A DNA stretch of 64,000 nucleotides from contig OX637626.1 in assembly GCA_951802195.1 (NCBI GenBank), positions 806,001 through 870,000 of the forward strand, written 5' to 3'. Each line of letters starts with the position of its first letter. Position 1 is the first letter of the stretch. The notes beneath the pieces were generated by a model, which saw only the letters and a list, made by a program, of their open reading frames with translations, was not told where the DNA came from and did not search any database. This document shows, piece after piece, positions 61,951 to 64,000 of the stretch. The translations under genes and the position numbers were made by a program. Source of the stretch: Tausonia pullulans (lineage: Eukaryota; Basidiomycota; Tremellomycetes; Cystofilobasidiales; Mrakiaceae).

Positions 61951-63660
61951 ATGTTCCGACCGGCCAGCAAGGCGTGGATCGCCAAGGTCATCCCGTTCTC
62001 AGCAAACTACTCCTCTACCGCCGTTCCCACCTCGTTCTCTGTGGCAGCCCTTCGCTGCTACTCTACGCCCCTTCCCCCTCCGTCGCCCAATCCGCCCATA
62101 GCTACGCCCTTGAAGCACCACCATCGCAACCATATTGCGAGTCCTAAGACCGTTAAGCCCCCGCGAAAGGCGTCCTCGGAGGCCAAGCCTATCAGATCGA
62201 ATCGTTCGCCCTCGCTCACGCGGTCCAATGTCCGACATACCATTTCCTTCTCCACGGCTCGCGCCTACAACCTCTCCGTCATCGAAAGTTTGCTGCCCAA
62301 AGAGGCCAAGAGGATCATGACGGGCGAGAGCTCGAGCTGCATCTGGGTCCCGCTTGGGGCAAAATCGAGGGCCGTCTCTGGCCTGGGACCGCTTGATGAG
62401 AGAACCGGTCTCGTCGACAGCGAGGACCTCGGGTCGGATGAGAACGGCGAAATTTGGTAAGTCTATGAGCCTCGAAACTTGAGTAAGGTATACTGAACCA
62501 GCAATCTTTCAGGCTGCTGGAGAACGGTAGTTTTGTCTCTTGGGGACTCGACCGCGCCGTCGCCTGGCAGTGGTGGCAGAATCTCGTCAAGCCCTCCGGC
62601 TTTGAAATTGGCAAGTACGAAAGCGTAGAGGATGAGAGTCTCGACTTTTATGTCGATCCGGCTGAGTGAGTTTCAACTTAGACAAGGCGTGGATAGGCGC
62701 ACGCTTGTCGACTGACAGTCAGATTGACGGCCCCCCAGGCCGACGACCCGTCTCATGGGCGACATCATCATTCTTTCACCCACTGTGGCCAAGCTCTCCC
62801 CTAGGCCTGATGACACCGACATTGTCTCCTCTCTTCTCTCGCGATATACGTTCTCTGAGGCGCTTTCTCGCTCCTCACAACTTTCGATACTCGAAGGTAC
62901 ATCTTGTCCTTCCTGCACGATTTCGGCCCATGCTGATCATTGTATACATAAACAGCCCAGCTGAGCGAACTCATTGATAAGGTGGCTTTCGTCCCAGGGT
63001 ACCTCGCTCGGGAGGGCAGGGGACCATACAAGAGAAAGGAGGTTGTTCAGAGGTGCGTGGCAGCCATTGTCGCTTGCTACAGGGTGTTCGACTAACGGCA
63101 CTTGTCCTTTTTTAGGCTCGGTGAGTTTCTGAGCGTCCGGCAGGCCGTCAACCTTCAGGGCGTGAACGACATTCCTGAGCTGTACTGGGACGAACCCGTG
63201 TTGGAGAGTGAGTTCTCGAACCTATCGCCCCATGGCCAGCCGACTGATCATGGCATCTGGCAGAGTACTTTGACGGCCTCATGCGCGCGCTCGAGGTACG
63301 CCAGCGAGTCCACATTCTGAACGAAAAGATCACCCATGCGCAGGAGGTTCACGCAATTCTCAAAGATCTCCTCGTCGAGGTGGGCGCTGTTGCTCTTGTT
63401 CTCGAGTAGAAACGATGCTTATTTCTGTGGCTACAGAAATCCGGCCACGACATGGAGATCATCATTATCGCGCTCATCGCCGTCGAGGCGTCTCTGGTAC
63501 GTGGCTGTCTGCGCGGAAGCTTCTGGGTACGCACTGAAGTGTGCTTACTTCACAGGCTATCTGGAGTCATTGGGAGGGTCTTATGGACGCTCTCGGCTTC
63601 GTTTCCGCCGTTCCAGTCGACCACACAATTCCCCCGATCGCTTCACATCGCTCTTACTGA
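61951..63660 (+). CDS. Mitochondrial RMND1/Rmd-family (DUF155) protein, 428 aa
   Basis: Relative of human RMND1 and yeast Rmd1/Rmd8-type proteins; RMND1 is an inner-membrane protein that supports mitochondrial translation. Exons: 61951-62456, 62513-62665, 62739-62896, 62956-63052, 63116-63207, 63264-63379, 63437-63496 and 63556-63660, all GT-AG. The N-terminus (MFRPASKAWIAKVIPFSANY, later RCYSTP) is basic and hydroxylated, like a mitochondrial presequence. The DUF155 core includes GSFVSWGLDRAVAWQWW, YTFSEALSRSSQLSILE, LGEFLSVRQAVNLQGV, PELYWDEPVLEKYFDGLMRA and RVHILNEKITHAQEVHAILK. Near the C-terminus a transmembrane segment, MEIIIIALIAVEASLAIW, fits the family. The start is the first ATG, directly before the presequence. 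Substrate or partner in this organism is inference from homologues. Confidence 0.9.
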
Positions 63661-64000
63661 GCAAGACCTCCATTTGCATTTCCCGATCAATTTCCCTCCT
63701 ATATTGTTCCATCTTGACGGTCCACCCCTCTCACTCAAATCCATGTTTCAACCTCACTCGCGCGCGCGCATCTGCCTTTGGCGTTGTCATGGGACAATGA
63801 GATGGCGATCCCACGAGCCAAGGCACATGTCACAAAGACTCAACTTGCAATGACCTTTACTCAAAATAATTGGTCATTTTGGATAAAAAAGCCAGACCCT
63901 GTCACAGAGCGTCGGTTTCGGAGTCTGGGACAGGCTCTGTCATCGTTCCCTCGGTCCCGCCCGAGGAGGCCGTCAGACCCTGGGAATGTACGAAAGATGT
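63661..64000. other. 3' flank of the RMND1-like gene
   Basis: No coding signal. The last 140 bp contain GC-rich phrases such as CAGACCCTG, seen twice, and a related GGGACAGG. The window ends before any context appears. Confidence 0.4.

Overview
This 64 kb window is nuclear DNA from an intron-rich, GC-rich basidiomycete, most likely a red yeast of the Microbotryomycetes (Rhodotorula/Sporobolomyces type). That placement is inference. It rests on compact gene spacing, many short GT-AG introns (about 45-110 nt), C-ending codons, and fungal-specific families such as the Chs7 chaperone, an Rds1-like ferritin fold and fungal P450s. I see no rRNA, tRNA, CRISPR array, intact transposon or viral element.

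Layout. 1-1767 (+): 3' part of the chitin synthase export chaperone CHS7. 2653-6663 (+): a large BTB-domain protein. 6664-9552: a gene-poor stretch with coding-like fragments on the minus strand that I cannot assign. 9553-10810 (-): 6-phosphogluconolactonase, divergent from an unknown 220-aa protein (11402-12280, +). 13102-15085 (-): COP9 signalosome subunit 1, head-to-head with a TMA17/ADC17-like proteasome assembly chaperone (15338-16292, +). 18871-21761 (-): an SRPK-type kinase. 23740-25322 (+): a decayed Rds1/ferritin-like gene. 25417-26696 (-): cyclin L, divergent from a short oxysterol-binding protein (27347-30146, +). 30422-37203 (-): a P450 tandem of two intact genes around one dead copy. 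37460-40594 (-): GH47 alpha-mannosidase. 40850-44542 (-): a 1128-aa protein that appears mitochondrial and PPR-like. 47168-51189 (-): a RecQ helicase of RecQ4 type. 51450-57962 (-): UDP-glucose:glycoprotein glucosyltransferase (UGGT). 60397-61550 (-): tRNA-splicing endonuclease subunit SEN34, divergent from a mitochondrial RMND1/DUF155 protein (61951-63660, +).

How genes relate. Most are unconnected housekeeping genes. Three associations stand out. CSN1 and a proteasome-assembly chaperone share a 252-bp promoter region. GH47 mannosidase and UGGT, both acting on ER N-glycoproteins, lie on the same strand 11 kb apart. The P450 array shows duplication, intron gain or loss, and death of one copy. 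SRPK and cyclin L, both linked to splicing, are also close.

The most unusual observations concern gene structure. Conserved reading frames can only be kept by assuming very small exons (10 nt in 6PGL; 11 nt in the OSBP; 7, 6 and 8 nt in RecQ; an 8-nt last exon in GH47) and several GC-AG introns. I did not find a convincing new multi-gene system. All exon maps were made by eye from reading frame, splice consensus and family alignment from memory; none was tested against RNA.
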